In this document: positions 1 to 6,965 of the stretch, piece by piece | How positions within the stretch are numbered: position 1 is the first letter of the stretch | How the letters are laid out: every line of letters begins with the position of its first letter | Assembly (NCBI GenBank): GCA_047629975.1 | Contig: JBLHUT010000128.1 | Span: 1 to 9,930, forward strand | DNA: 9,930 bases | Direction of reading: 5' to 3' | Source: JBLHUT01 sp047629975 | Lineage (GTDB): Bacteria; Pseudomonadota; Alphaproteobacteria; Rhodobacterales; Rhodobacteraceae | Made by a program: the position numbers and the translations under genes | The notes under the pieces: model-generated | What the model was told of the DNA's origin: nothing | The model's input: only the letters and a program-made list of their open reading frames with translations | Databases searched by the model: none

Positions 1-984
1 CGGAGGCGCCCTTGGGCGCCTTTTGTCATTTTGGTGCTGGCGCTTTTTTGGGGGCCACAGGCACAGGCACTTGATCTGGTTCAGCCCGTCGACTGCGTTC
101 TGGGATCGGATTGCTATATCCAACGGCTGATGGATCACGACCCGCGCCCCGGCAAAGTCCTGGATTTCGCTTGCGGCACCCTGGCGGGGGACGACCATTC
201 CGGCACGGATTTCGCCCTTCCTTCGATTGCAGCAATGGAGGCGGGCGTTGCCGTCAAGGCGGTTGCCAACGGACGGGTCGTGGCGACCCGCAATTCAGTG
301 CCCGACACCATCGCAACGTCCAGTTCCGTGGCGGCCCTCTCGGGTATCGAATGCGGCAACGGTGTGCGCATTGATCACGGCGGCGGCGTCCAGTCGTTGT
401 ATTGCCACCTCAAGCTGGACAGCCTTGTGGTAAAAACAGGCGACCGGGTCACCGCCGGTGCACGTTTGGCAGACATCGGAATGAGTGGTAAGACCTCTTT
501 CCCGCACCTTCATTTTACGTTGCTCCGAAACGGCGAGAATGCCGACCCGTTTCTAGCAAATCGTGCTGACACAAAGTGCGACGGGACCGCAGCCCAGATG
601 TGGACTCCTGCACTCGATTATACCGCAGGCGGGTTGGTATCAGTCGGCTTTAGCGACCGTGTACCAACATTGGCCGAGGTCCAAAGAGGTCTGCCAGACC
701 CACCTCAACGGCGCAGCGACATGCCCGCGCTTGTTATCTGGGTGCTGGCATTTGCAGCACAGGCCGACGACCGTCTGCATATTATTTTGAACGGCCCCGA
801 CGGGGTTGTCGTCGAACACGGCGAAACACTTGCAAAAACACAGCCCCTCGTCATGCGCGCCGTTGGCAAACGAACCCCGCCATCAGGCTGGCCTGCCGGT
901 CTCTACACGGGCACCGTTACCCTGACACGCGATCAACAAACGCTGGGGGTCAAGGACGTAACCTTGCGGCTGACCAAGGACTGA
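1..984 (+). CDS. M23 family (LytM-type) zinc metallopeptidase, secreted; 5' end outside window
   Basis: Probable periplasmic or secreted peptidoglycan endopeptidase. Counting codons from window base 1, the zinc-binding HxxxD motif is HSGTD (His66, Asp70), and the second motif FPHLHF has the HxH pair (His169, His171). A YCHL segment between them supplies the usual extra active-site histidine. The frame is open to base 1, and the first codons read RRRPWAPFVILVLALFWG followed by PQAQA, which is a good signal peptide (charged start, hydrophobic core, AxA-type cleavage site before LDL). The true start therefore probably lies just upstream of the window; the first internal candidate, TTG at 31, lacks both a charged n-region and a Shine-Dalgarno. 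Several cysteines in the mature part (for example PVDCVLGSDC) suggest disulfides, fitting export. After the peptidase domain there is a C-terminal region of about 100 residues that looks like a beta-rich accessory domain I do not recognise. The gene converges on the peptidoglycan-binding gene at 988-4020 with 3 bp between stops. The catalytic family is clear; the natural substrate is inferred. Confidence 0.9.
   Translation, partial: RRRPWAPFVILVLALFWGPQAQALDLVQPVDCVLGSDCYIQRLMDHDPRPGKVLDFACGTLAGDDHSGTDFALPSIAAMEAGVAVKAVANGRVVATRNSVPDTIATSSSVAALSGIECGNGVRIDHGGGVQSLYCHLKLDSLVVKTGDRVTAGARLADIGMSGKTSFPHLHFTLLRNGENADPFLANRADTKCDGTAAQMWTPALDYTAGGLVSVGFSDRVPTLAEVQRGLPDPPQRRSDMPALVIWVLAFAAQADDRLHIILNGPDGVVVEHGETLAKTQPLVMRAVGKRTPPSGWPAGLYTGTVTLTRDQQTLGVKDVTLRLTKD
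4..24 (+). terminator. Perfect inverted repeat followed by T-tract (possible terminator, or coincidence inside the signal-peptide codons)
   Basis: Bases 4-11 (AGGCGCCC) and 14-21 (GGGCGCCT) are perfect inverted complements separated by TT, followed by TTTT and a second ATTTT a few bases later. On the + strand this has the shape of a Rho-independent terminator for an unseen upstream gene. It lies inside what looks like the n-region of the M23 peptidase signal peptide, so either the hairpin is coding and incidental, or the peptidase starts later than I think. I favour the coding reading. Confidence 0.3.
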
Positions 985-987
985 ACG

Positions 988-3900
988 TTATTTCTCTGTA
1001 AGCTTGAGCTCGATCCTGCGGTTCTGGGCGCGCGCCTCGGGGCTGTCATCGGGATTGATCGGCTGATACTGGCCAAAACCATTCGCCGAAAGCCGGTCCG
1101 GCGCAATACCCAACGACCCGACCATGTAGCGCACGACCGACAACGCCCGCGCCTGACTAAGCTCCCAGTTGTCCACAAACGCGCCTTCTCCTGACAGCGG
1201 CACGTTGTCGGTATGGCCATCCACGCGGATGACCCAATCGATCTCGGACGGGATCTCAACTGCGATAGTGCGCAAAATTGTTGCAATTTTGTCCATTTCC
1301 TGTTGGCCCGCCGCAGATAGTTCAGCACCACCGGGGGGGAACAAGACCTCGGAAGAAAAGACAAACCGGTCACCAACAACCCGCACACCTTCCTGATCCC
1401 CGAGGATCTGCCGCAACCGGCCAAAGAAATCCGAGCGGTAGGCGGAGAGTTCTTTCGCCTCCGCGGCCAGCCGGCGCGTCTCTTCCTCAAGCCTGCGGCG
1501 TTCGGCTTCTTCCAGACTCGCCCGACGTCGCTCTTCGGAGGCGACCTGCGCCAATGCCGCGTTCAATTGATTGCCAAGCGCCTGTATCTGCACATTTGCG
1601 GTGCTATCACGGTTTCGGGATTCGTCGAGGATCCCCTGCAACGCGCCCAGCTGCCCCCTCAGGGCGGCAACCTGTTCGTTGAGCAAAGCAATTTTGCGCT
1701 GTGCTTCCGCAGACTGCGCCGCTTGCGCCGACAGGGTCGTGTTTGCTTGCGAGAGCAGGGCCGCCTTTTGCTCTGCTTGGGTAAGCGCCTCGGCGCGGGC
1801 TGTTTCAGCCGCCAGCTTCGCGGCCAGTGCCGCTGCCAGTTGTTCGCGCACACTTGCAGCCCCCGTAACGGCCGTTCTGAGTCCGGAAACCTCGGTTTCA
1901 AGCGCAACAATCGTTGCACGCGCCTGACCCAGATCTGTGCGAAGCCGGGCAAGCGCCTCGGCGGCCTGTGTCGCATCAAGCTGCGCGGCGGCATCGGCGG
2001 CGACGCCATCTGCTTCCAGCATCGCAATTTGCGCGGCAAGCGCATCGCGCGCGCGCCCAAGTACCGCCACCTGTTGCGTCAAGTTGCGCCGCAAGGCTCC
2101 CAATTGTGCCAACGCATCCGCAAGACGCCGCGTTTCGGCCCTTTCGCTCTCCAGAGCAGTTCGAAGATCGGCGCGCTCCAGCCCAAGAGACTCGACCGCG
2201 GATTGCAGATCGAAACCGGTTTTCGCGCTGTCATCCAGATCCTGTTCCAGCGCTGCAACCCGCCTCCGCGCACCATCAAGATCAGCCACAAGAGCAAGGC
2301 GCGCCGCACGCGCCTCGTCAAGGTCCGCCCGAAGCACAGAAACCTGCGCGCGCAATGTGTCCCGGTCCAGATTTGTGCTTTCCAGATCGGTGCCCATTGC
2401 TGCCAAACGTATCCTCAGCGCGTCACGGTCCGCCGTGGCACGCTCGAAATCAGACATTGCCATGCCGAGTTGCGCCTGAAGCGTATCACGGTCGGACGTC
2501 ATGCCGTTCAACGCGGAGCTGACCGCCCCCAGCTGCGCCTGTAGCGCATCACGGTCGGACGTCATGCCGTTCAACGCGGTGGTGACTGTCCCCAGTTGCG
2601 CCCGTAGCGCATCACGGTCGGACGTCGTGCCGTTCAAAGCGGAGGTGACCGTCCCCAGTTGTGCCTGAAGCGCATCACGGTCGGACGTCATGCCGTTCAA
2701 GGCGGAGGTGACCGTCCCAAGCTGCGCCTGCAGCGCATCACGGTCGGACGTCGTACCGTTCAACGCGGAGGTGACCGTCCCCAGTTGTGCCTGTAGCGCA
2801 TCACGGTCGGACGTGGAGTTCTCGACATCCCTAACCAGCGCGGAAATCTGTCCCTGCAACGCCGCAACGTCATTTTGCGCCGTCAGACTTTGATCAAGGA
2901 GTTGCGCCTCCAGACGGGCGATGACAGAGCGCAAACGCTGCCGCTCAGCCGCTGAGCTGGCCAGTGCCGCCTCGAGTTGAGCACGCTCCAGCGCGGCGTC
3001 ACCTTGTGCGGCCACGCCTTGAGCAACGCTCTCCTCCAACCGGCTGGTCAGCGCCTCACCCTGAAGCAAGGCTTCGGCAAGGCGCGCGTTCAGATCGGCC
3101 TGCGCCCCCCGGCTTGCGGCCAGAAGCGTCAGGGTTTCCTCTGCCTCCCGGCGCTTTTGCTCTAACGCGAGGGTCATCGCGGTCAGTTCGTCAGTCGCAC
3201 CGGCCAGACGCGCGCGCAGGGCTTTAGCGGCGGCAGCCTCTGTAATCCGCGCCCGTTCTTCATCGCTGAGCGCTTGTGCAAGGGCGACGTTTTCCGCGCG
3301 CGCGGCCTGTACTTGCTGCTCAAGCGAGGCTGTTGCGGCTTGCTCTTGCGTGAACTGTTCCTGCAACAGGCCCGCGGCCTCGTTGATCCGGGTGTTCTGC
3401 GCACGCAAGTCGGCGATCAATGCGTCAAGCGCCTCTTTGCGCGCAGCCGCAAGGCGCGCGGCCTCGGCCTGTGCATCCACTTCGCTGCGTGCGGAGGCCA
3501 ACGCAAGATCAAGCGCGTCGCGCTGCGAAACAAGATCGCGCCGGGTCGCGTCGAGCGTGGCCAGATCCGCACTCAGCCGCACCCCTTGGGCCCGCGCGGC
3601 ATCACGCTCTGACAAAAGCGCCACGACCTGATCCTCAAAACGCGACAGGGCGGTCTCGGCACTGGCCAGTTGCCGGTCCCGGCTCGCCACCTGCGACGTA
3701 AGGGTCGCGATCAGACTTGCCTGCGTGTCCGTTTGCTCGCGTGCCGTGGCCAATTGATCATCAAGCTGTCCCGCACGTGCCTCAAGCGTCGAATTGCGCG
3801 CCCGTTCAAGCCCCAGCGATTCTGCCAGCAACGACACCTCGGACGCCAGCTCGTCAAGTTCGGCGTCTTGCGTCGAGATCGTTTCCTGCAACAAAAACTG

Positions 3901-4020
3901 CATGATCATAAAAATGGACAGCACGAACATCAGAACCAGCAAAAGCGCGGTCATTGCATCCACAAATCCCGGCCAGATCGTCGAGTTGATCCGGTTGCTG
4001 CCCCGCCGCTGCAACGACAT
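988..4020 (-). CDS. Giant MotB-like membrane protein: single helix with Asp, very long coiled coil, C-terminal OmpA-like peptidoglycan-binding domain
   Basis: 1010 residues. A short basic cytoplasmic start (residues 1-15) leads into one membrane helix (about 19-40), WPGFVDAMTALLLVLMF..., whose only charged residue is Asp21, placed like the proton-carrying aspartate of MotB/ExbD/TolR. Residues about 45-860 are almost continuous predicted coiled coil rich in Ala, Gln, Arg, Glu, Asp and Leu. Residues 403-553 are 21-residue tandem repeats containing DRDALQAQLG. The last ~140 residues are an OmpA C-terminal domain with DGHTDN (Asp938) and ELSQAR (Arg958), the residues that bind diaminopimelate in this family, and the closing NRRIELKL. 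It resembles the alphaproteobacterial MotB/OmpA-like 'peptidoglycan-binding protein' family, whose role is unknown. The upstream gene ends 5 bp before the start, and the Shine-Dalgarno GAGGA lies inside that gene's last codons about 9 nt before the ATG, so the two are co-transcribed. I infer that it is the cell-wall-anchored stator-like subunit of the MotA-like neighbour. Its architecture is clear; its biological task is not. Confidence 0.9.
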   Translation of the reverse strand: MSLQRRGSNRINSTIWPGFVDAMTALLLVLMFVLSIFMIMQFLLQETISTQDAELDELASEVSLLAESLGLERARNSTLEARAGQLDDQLATAREQTDTQASLIATLTSQVASRDRQLASAETALSRFEDQVVALLSERDAARAQGVRLSADLATLDATRRDLVSQRDALDLALASARSEVDAQAEAARLAAARKEALDALIADLRAQNTRINEAAGLLQEQFTQEQAATASLEQQVQAARAENVALAQALSDEERARITEAAAAKALRARLAGATDELTAMTLALEQKRREAEETLTLLAASRGAQADLNARLAEALLQGEALTSRLEESVAQGVAAQGDAALERAQLEAALASSAAERQRLRSVIARLEAQLLDQSLTAQNDVAALQGQISALVRDVENSTSDRDALQAQLGTVTSALNGTTSDRDALQAQLGTVTSALNGMTSDRDALQAQLGTVTSALNGTTSDRDALRAQLGTVTTALNGMTSDRDALQAQLGAVSSALNGMTSDRDTLQAQLGMAMSDFERATADRDALRIRLAAMGTDLESTNLDRDTLRAQVSVLRADLDEARAARLALVADLDGARRRVAALEQDLDDSAKTGFDLQSAVESLGLERADLRTALESERAETRRLADALAQLGALRRNLTQQVAVLGRARDALAAQIAMLEADGVAADAAAQLDATQAAEALARLRTDLGQARATIVALETEVSGLRTAVTGAASVREQLAAALAAKLAAETARAEALTQAEQKAALLSQANTTLSAQAAQSAEAQRKIALLNEQVAALRGQLGALQGILDESRNRDSTANVQIQALGNQLNAALAQVASEERRRASLEEAERRRLEEETRRLAAEAKELSAYRSDFFGRLRQILGDQEGVRVVGDRFVFSSEVLFPPGGAELSAAGQQEMDKIATILRTIAVEIPSEIDWVIRVDGHTDNVPLSGEGAFVDNWELSQARALSVVRYMVGSLGIAPDRLSANGFGQYQPINPDDSPEARAQNRRIELKLTEK
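2362..2814. repeat. In-frame 63-bp tandem repeats (21-residue coiled-coil units)
   Basis: The string ATCACGGTCGGACGT recurs at 2485, 2548, 2611, 2674, 2737 and 2800, exactly 63 bp apart. Five near-identical full units span 2488-2802, plus a partial unit to 2814. Degenerate copies in the same phase continue at about 2422 and 2359. Each unit encodes 21 residues, i.e. three heptads (consensus around TSDRDALQAQLGTVTSALNG), in the coiled coil of the MotB-like protein (residues about 403-553). Units 2614-2676 and 2740-2802 differ at only 3 of 63 bases and share the NGT ending, while the unit between them ends NGM, hinting at duplication of a two-unit block. High DNA identity next to decayed flanking copies suggests recent expansion. 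Confidence 0.95.
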
Positions 4021-4025
4021 GCCGG

Positions 4026-5231
4026 CTATTCCTCGCCAGTATCCGCAGCACCTTGCTGCGCATTTCGGGACCGGCGGATTTCTCGGGTCAACTTCGAGAT
4101 GTCCTGCCTGAGTTCTCCGACAGTTTCCTGACGTCCCGCTGACATCTCTTCGAGGATGCGCAACAGGTGCACATCGATCGAGCGCAGGTGCATCCGGCTT
4201 TCGGGATCGGCGCCGTCGCCCCCGCTCGACACGTCCTGCGCAGGGCGAGCGGCCTGTTGTTCAAGGCCCTGTGCCACGTGCATCAAGGCTTGCGCGGTCT
4301 GGCTCTCGCCTTGCTCCAGACGATGGGTGAGTTGCCCGACAGACGCGATCAACGCCCCGATCTGCTCGTCAGAGGCCGCCCTGTTCCGGTCAGTGCGGGC
4401 CATGGCTTGTGTCAGGGTATCCATCTGCTGGGCCATATAATCAATCAACGCCACGGCGTTTCCTGCATCCCCCGCATTTTCCCCGTCGCCCCCCGAGGCC
4501 AAACCCAAACGGGTGATCGACGACAGCCATTCTTCGAGTTCGCGGTAAAACCGGTTCTGACCGTGACTTGCGAACAATTCGAGCAAACCCACCACCAACG
4601 ATCCAGCCAACCCCAACAGCGAAGAGGCAAATGCCGTGCCCATGCCGCCCAGTTGCGCCTCGAGCCCCTGCATCAGCCGCCCGAACACCGCCGCCTGCGC
4701 CTCGCCCTCTTGCGGAGCAAGCGAGCGGATCGTGTCAACCACCGCAGGCACAGTCGTCGCTAGGCCATAAAACGTGCCCAGCAGACCCAGAAAAATCAAA
4801 AGGCTGACGATGTAGCGGGTAATGTCGCGGGCTTCTTCGATGCGGGTGGCCACAGAATCAAGGATCGAACGTGCCGAGGTCTGGCTGATCTGGACGCGCT
4901 TGCCGCGGCTGCGCATCAACGCGGCCAAAGGCGCCAGCAAGCGCGGCGCGCGCGCATCGACCTGCCCCGGCGCATCGATCACAAATCCTTCGATCCAGTT
5001 GACCGAAATAATAAGTTGCACCACCTGCCAGAACGTGGCCAAAAGCCCGACCACAAAAACAGCCAATATCAACCCGTTGAGGAAGGGATTGGCATTCAGC
5101 ACCGGTTTCAACTGCTCGAACAGAAGGTAGCTTCCGGCACTGACCAGAATGATCACCAGAAGCATCAACGTTATTTGCCGCACAGGTTGCGCGAATTGGG
5201 GCTCGGCCTCGGCCGTGTCGATCATCACCAT
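4026..5231 (-). CDS. MotA/TolQ/ExbB-like proton channel protein with cytoplasmic tail
   Basis: 401-residue inner-membrane protein with four predicted helices: about 18-38, 52-76, 138-163 and 196-220. The last two carry the family signature, LGLLGTFYGLATTV (148-161) and GGMGTAFASSLLGLAGS (195-211), whose Thr/Ser residues (such as Thr153 and Thr199) line the proton path in ExbB/TolQ/MotA. Four helices with a large cytoplasmic loop between helices 2 and 3 is closer to MotA than to three-helix ExbB. After helix 4 there is a tail of about 180 residues, acidic and Gln-rich, with coiled-coil character (about 260-325 and 345-390). The downstream MotB-like gene follows after 5 bp, so the pair is expected to form one complex, probably a pentamer around a dimer as in known relatives. 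The ATG at 5231 is chosen because GGAA lies 8 nt upstream; a second in-frame ATG two codons later has no better site. The family is sure; what the motor drives is unknown. Confidence 0.9.
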   Translation of the reverse strand: MVMIDTAEAEPQFAQPVRQITLMLLVIILVSAGSYLLFEQLKPVLNANPFLNGLILAVFVVGLLATFWQVVQLIISVNWIEGFVIDAPGQVDARAPRLLAPLAALMRSRGKRVQISQTSARSILDSVATRIEEARDITRYIVSLLIFLGLLGTFYGLATTVPAVVDTIRSLAPQEGEAQAAVFGRLMQGLEAQLGGMGTAFASSLLGLAGSLVVGLLELFASHGQNRFYRELEEWLSSITRLGLASGGDGENAGDAGNAVALIDYMAQQMDTLTQAMARTDRNRAASDEQIGALIASVGQLTHRLEQGESQTAQALMHVAQGLEQQAARPAQDVSSGGDGADPESRMHLRSIDVHLLRILEEMSAGRQETVGELRQDISKLTREIRRSRNAQQGAADTGEE

Positions 5232-5256
5232 GAAACGGGTTCCGGACCTTTTATTG

Positions 5257-5293
5257 CGCAGCTACGATACGAGCATTGTAACAGAATTACCAA
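5257..5293 (-). promoter_or_regulatory. Possible sigma70-like promoter for the MotA/MotB-like pair
   Basis: The 85 bp between the gamma-glutamylcyclotransferase stop and the MotA-like start are richer in A+T than the flanks. Read on the - strand, TTGGTA (5293-5288) is followed after 18 bp by TATCGT (5269-5264), a weak -35/-10 pair. An alternative -10, TACAAT, sits at 5280-5275 without a good -35. No terminator-like hairpin follows the upstream gene, so read-through from it is equally possible. Confidence 0.27.
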
Positions 5294-5316
5294 GCGCAAA
5301 GACCCGAGTTTACAAG

Positions 5317-5862
5317 TTAAATCAAGGCCCGAACACGGTCCGAGAGCCAATTCAGGTCGTGATCCTCGATTCCGAGCCCGCGCAGGTGATCCGCCGTGTT
5401 CCACAAGTATTCGGTGTTGGGCCCGCGCCCCCCCACGGCGCTTGCGATAATTTGCGCCTGTTTTTCCAAAGAGAGATCACCGCAATACTGGATATGCCCG
5501 CGATCCACGATGTAGCTGAGCGCCTTGAGCGGCCCGCCCCCTTCGAGGGTTACGTCAATGATGTCTTCGTAATAGGCCGACGACACCAGCTCGCGTTCGC
5601 GCAAATTTGCAAGGGTTTCGGCCTCGGCGCCGGGTGTCACGCGAAATGCGACACCCCTGCAAGATGCCCCGGCGGCAACATCAAGCGCCAGAACAAGTCC
5701 CGGGTCGGCATCCGTACCGCGGTGATGGATCGAACTCATGCAAAAAGCCCGCCGATAGTTGCTCAGCGTTGCGATCCGTTGTTCGGCGACCGGAAAGCCG
5801 GGATGCCAGATCAAACTGCCGTAGCCGAACACCCAAAGCTCGGAGAGGTCTTCCGGGGCCAT
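5317..5862 (-). CDS. Gamma-glutamylcyclotransferase, ChaC family
   Basis: 181 residues, about the usual size for bacterial ChaC-like proteins. The nucleotide-like binding signature FGYGSLIWHPGF (residues 12-23), the RRAFCMSSIHHRG segment (37-49) and LRERE (87-91), whose last Glu is the probable catalytic acid, are all present. ChaC enzymes act in the cytosol and cleave the gamma-glutamyl group of glutathione to give 5-oxoproline and Cys-Gly. Substrate preference cannot be read from the sequence alone. The ATG at 5862 has a strong Shine-Dalgarno, AGAAGGA, ending 9 nt upstream. The gene is divergent from the DUF2125 gene (79 bp between starts) and lies 85 bp upstream of the MotA/MotB-like pair on the same strand, so partial co-transcription with that pair is possible. 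Nothing else in the window concerns glutathione. I do not assign the symbol chaC because the calcium-transport context of that name is absent. Confidence 0.9.
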   Translation of the reverse strand: MAPEDLSELWVFGYGSLIWHPGFPVAEQRIATLSNYRRAFCMSSIHHRGTDADPGLVLALDVAAGASCRGVAFRVTPGAEAETLANLRERELVSSAYYEDIIDVTLEGGGPLKALSYIVDRGHIQYCGDLSLEKQAQIIASAVGGRGPNTEYLWNTADHLRGLGIEDHDLNWLSDRVRALI

Positions 5863-5941
5863 TTTTTGTCATCCTTCTCTGGCAAGTACGCACGACCCTC
5901 TGTAAACCCGATCCGCAGGCTGGGGAAAAGGACCAATAACG
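5863..5941. promoter_or_regulatory. Divergent intergenic region
   Basis: These 79 bp separate two genes transcribed away from each other, so both must start transcription here or be read from elsewhere. They contain the two ribosome binding sites: AGAAGGA on the - strand for the cyclotransferase, and AGGA 9 nt before the ATG at 5942 on the + strand. TTGTCA at 5866-5871 resembles a -35 box on the + strand, but no good -10 sits at the right distance. I see no palindromic operator. Confidence 0.3.
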
Positions 5942-6949
5942 ATGAAACGATTGATGATCCTGATCATTGGTGTCTCGGTTTTGTGGGGTGGCTACTGGTT
6001 CGTGGGGGCGAGCGGGCTAAAATCGGGTGTCTCCGGATGGCTCGAGGCGCGCCGCGACCAAGGCTGGCAGGCCGAGTGGAGCGACATTACCGTGCAGGGG
6101 TTTCCCAACCGCTTCGACACCACCCTGAGCGACCTTGCCCTTGCCGACCCTGAAACCGGCTGGGCGTGGCAGGCGCCGTTTTTCCAGCTTTTGGCCCTGA
6201 GTTACAAACCGAACCACGTCATCGTGGTCTGGCCCGACACGCAGACCCTGCAAACCCCCCTCGAGACGCTGACCCTGACCGGCTCAAAGTCCCAAGGCAG
6301 TGTTGTGCTGGCGGCCAATACCGCGCTGACACTTGAGCGAACGTCTTTGGTGTTTGACGATCTCGAGATCGCCTCTGATCTGGGGTGGAGCATGGGGGCG
6401 GAGCAATTGCGGCTTGCGACCGAACCCGGCATTGCGGCAAACAGCCACCGGATCGGGATCGAGGCCATCAGGCTGCGCCTTCCCGTGGCGTTGCCTGCGG
6501 CACTGGGTGGATTGAGCGGAACGCAACAACCCCCCGAGCAATTTGCCAGTCTGAGCGGCGATGCAACCGTCGCCTTTTCCGCGCCTTGGGACAGGTTCGC
6601 GATCGAAGTCGCCCGCCCGCAGCCGACGCGCGTCGATATTCGCAAACTGTCGGCCACCTGGGGGCAGCTGAACCTGAGCCTTGCAGGTGGCTTTGACGTA
6701 GATGCAACCGGAAGCCCGACCGGCGAAATTGTGATAAAGGCCCGCAACTGGAGGGAAATTGTAGATATCGGAGCGCAATCAGGCGCAATTCCAGAGACCT
6801 TGTTGCCAAGCCTGATCCGCGTTCTGGAATTGGCGCAACGTTTTTCGGGCAACGCGCAAACGCTTGATATCCCGCTGCGGTTCCGGGGTGGGCGCACATT
6901 CTTCGGGCCGCTGCCGATCGCTGCGGCACCACGGTTTGTGTTGCGCTAA
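5942..6949 (+). CDS. DUF2125 family membrane-anchored or exported protein
   Basis: 335 residues of a family of unknown function, found mainly in alphaproteobacteria. The N-terminus (MKRLMILIIGVSVLWGGYWF) is an uncleaved anchor or signal peptide: two basic residues, then about 17 hydrophobic ones. The hallmark stretches follow: VQGFPNRFDTTLSDLALADP (51-70) and GWAWQAPFFQLLALSYKP (73-90), then NHVIVVWP (91-98). The rest alternates short beta-strand-like segments, such as TLTLTGSKSQGSVVLAAN, and contains no obvious catalytic motif or cysteine pair, fitting a periplasmic beta-rich fold. The ATG has AGGA 9 nt upstream. It stands alone on the + strand, divergent from the cyclotransferase and convergent with tyrC (16 bp between stops), so the neighbours say little about its role. 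Family assignment is firm from the motifs; any function would be a guess. Confidence 0.88.
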   Translation: MKRLMILIIGVSVLWGGYWFVGASGLKSGVSGWLEARRDQGWQAEWSDITVQGFPNRFDTTLSDLALADPETGWAWQAPFFQLLALSYKPNHVIVVWPDTQTLQTPLETLTLTGSKSQGSVVLAANTALTLERTSLVFDDLEIASDLGWSMGAEQLRLATEPGIAANSHRIGIEAIRLRLPVALPAALGGLSGTQQPPEQFASLSGDATVAFSAPWDRFAIEVARPQPTRVDIRKLSATWGQLNLSLAGGFDVDATGSPTGEIVIKARNWREIVDIGAQSGAIPETLLPSLIRVLELAQRFSGNAQTLDIPLRFRGGRTFFGPLPIAAAPRFVLR

Positions 6950-6965
6950 CGCCGTTCGGGGAGCG

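Noticed and set aside
1567..2544. 325-codon open frame on the + strand
   Set aside because: It is antisense to the repetitive coiled coil. Biased Ala/Gln/Arg codons keep the opposite strand free of stops, and the product is Cys/Arg-rich without a domain.
2485..2814. CRISPR-like array (regular spacing)
   Set aside because: The repeats are contiguous 63-bp units without unique spacers, and they encode heptads in frame within a longer protein.
988..5231. Zorya-type anti-phage system (ZorAB-like pair)
   Set aside because: The pair has the MotA/MotB-like plan of ZorAB, but no ZorC, ZorD or ZorE-like gene is adjacent. The flanking genes are housekeeping, and the membrane/OmpA sequence fits the common alphaproteobacterial family.
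988..5231. Flagellar MotAB or Tol-Pal genes
   Set aside because: MotB has a short linker and TolR has no OmpA domain. No flagellar, tolB or pal genes adjoin, so only a family-level relation is claimed.
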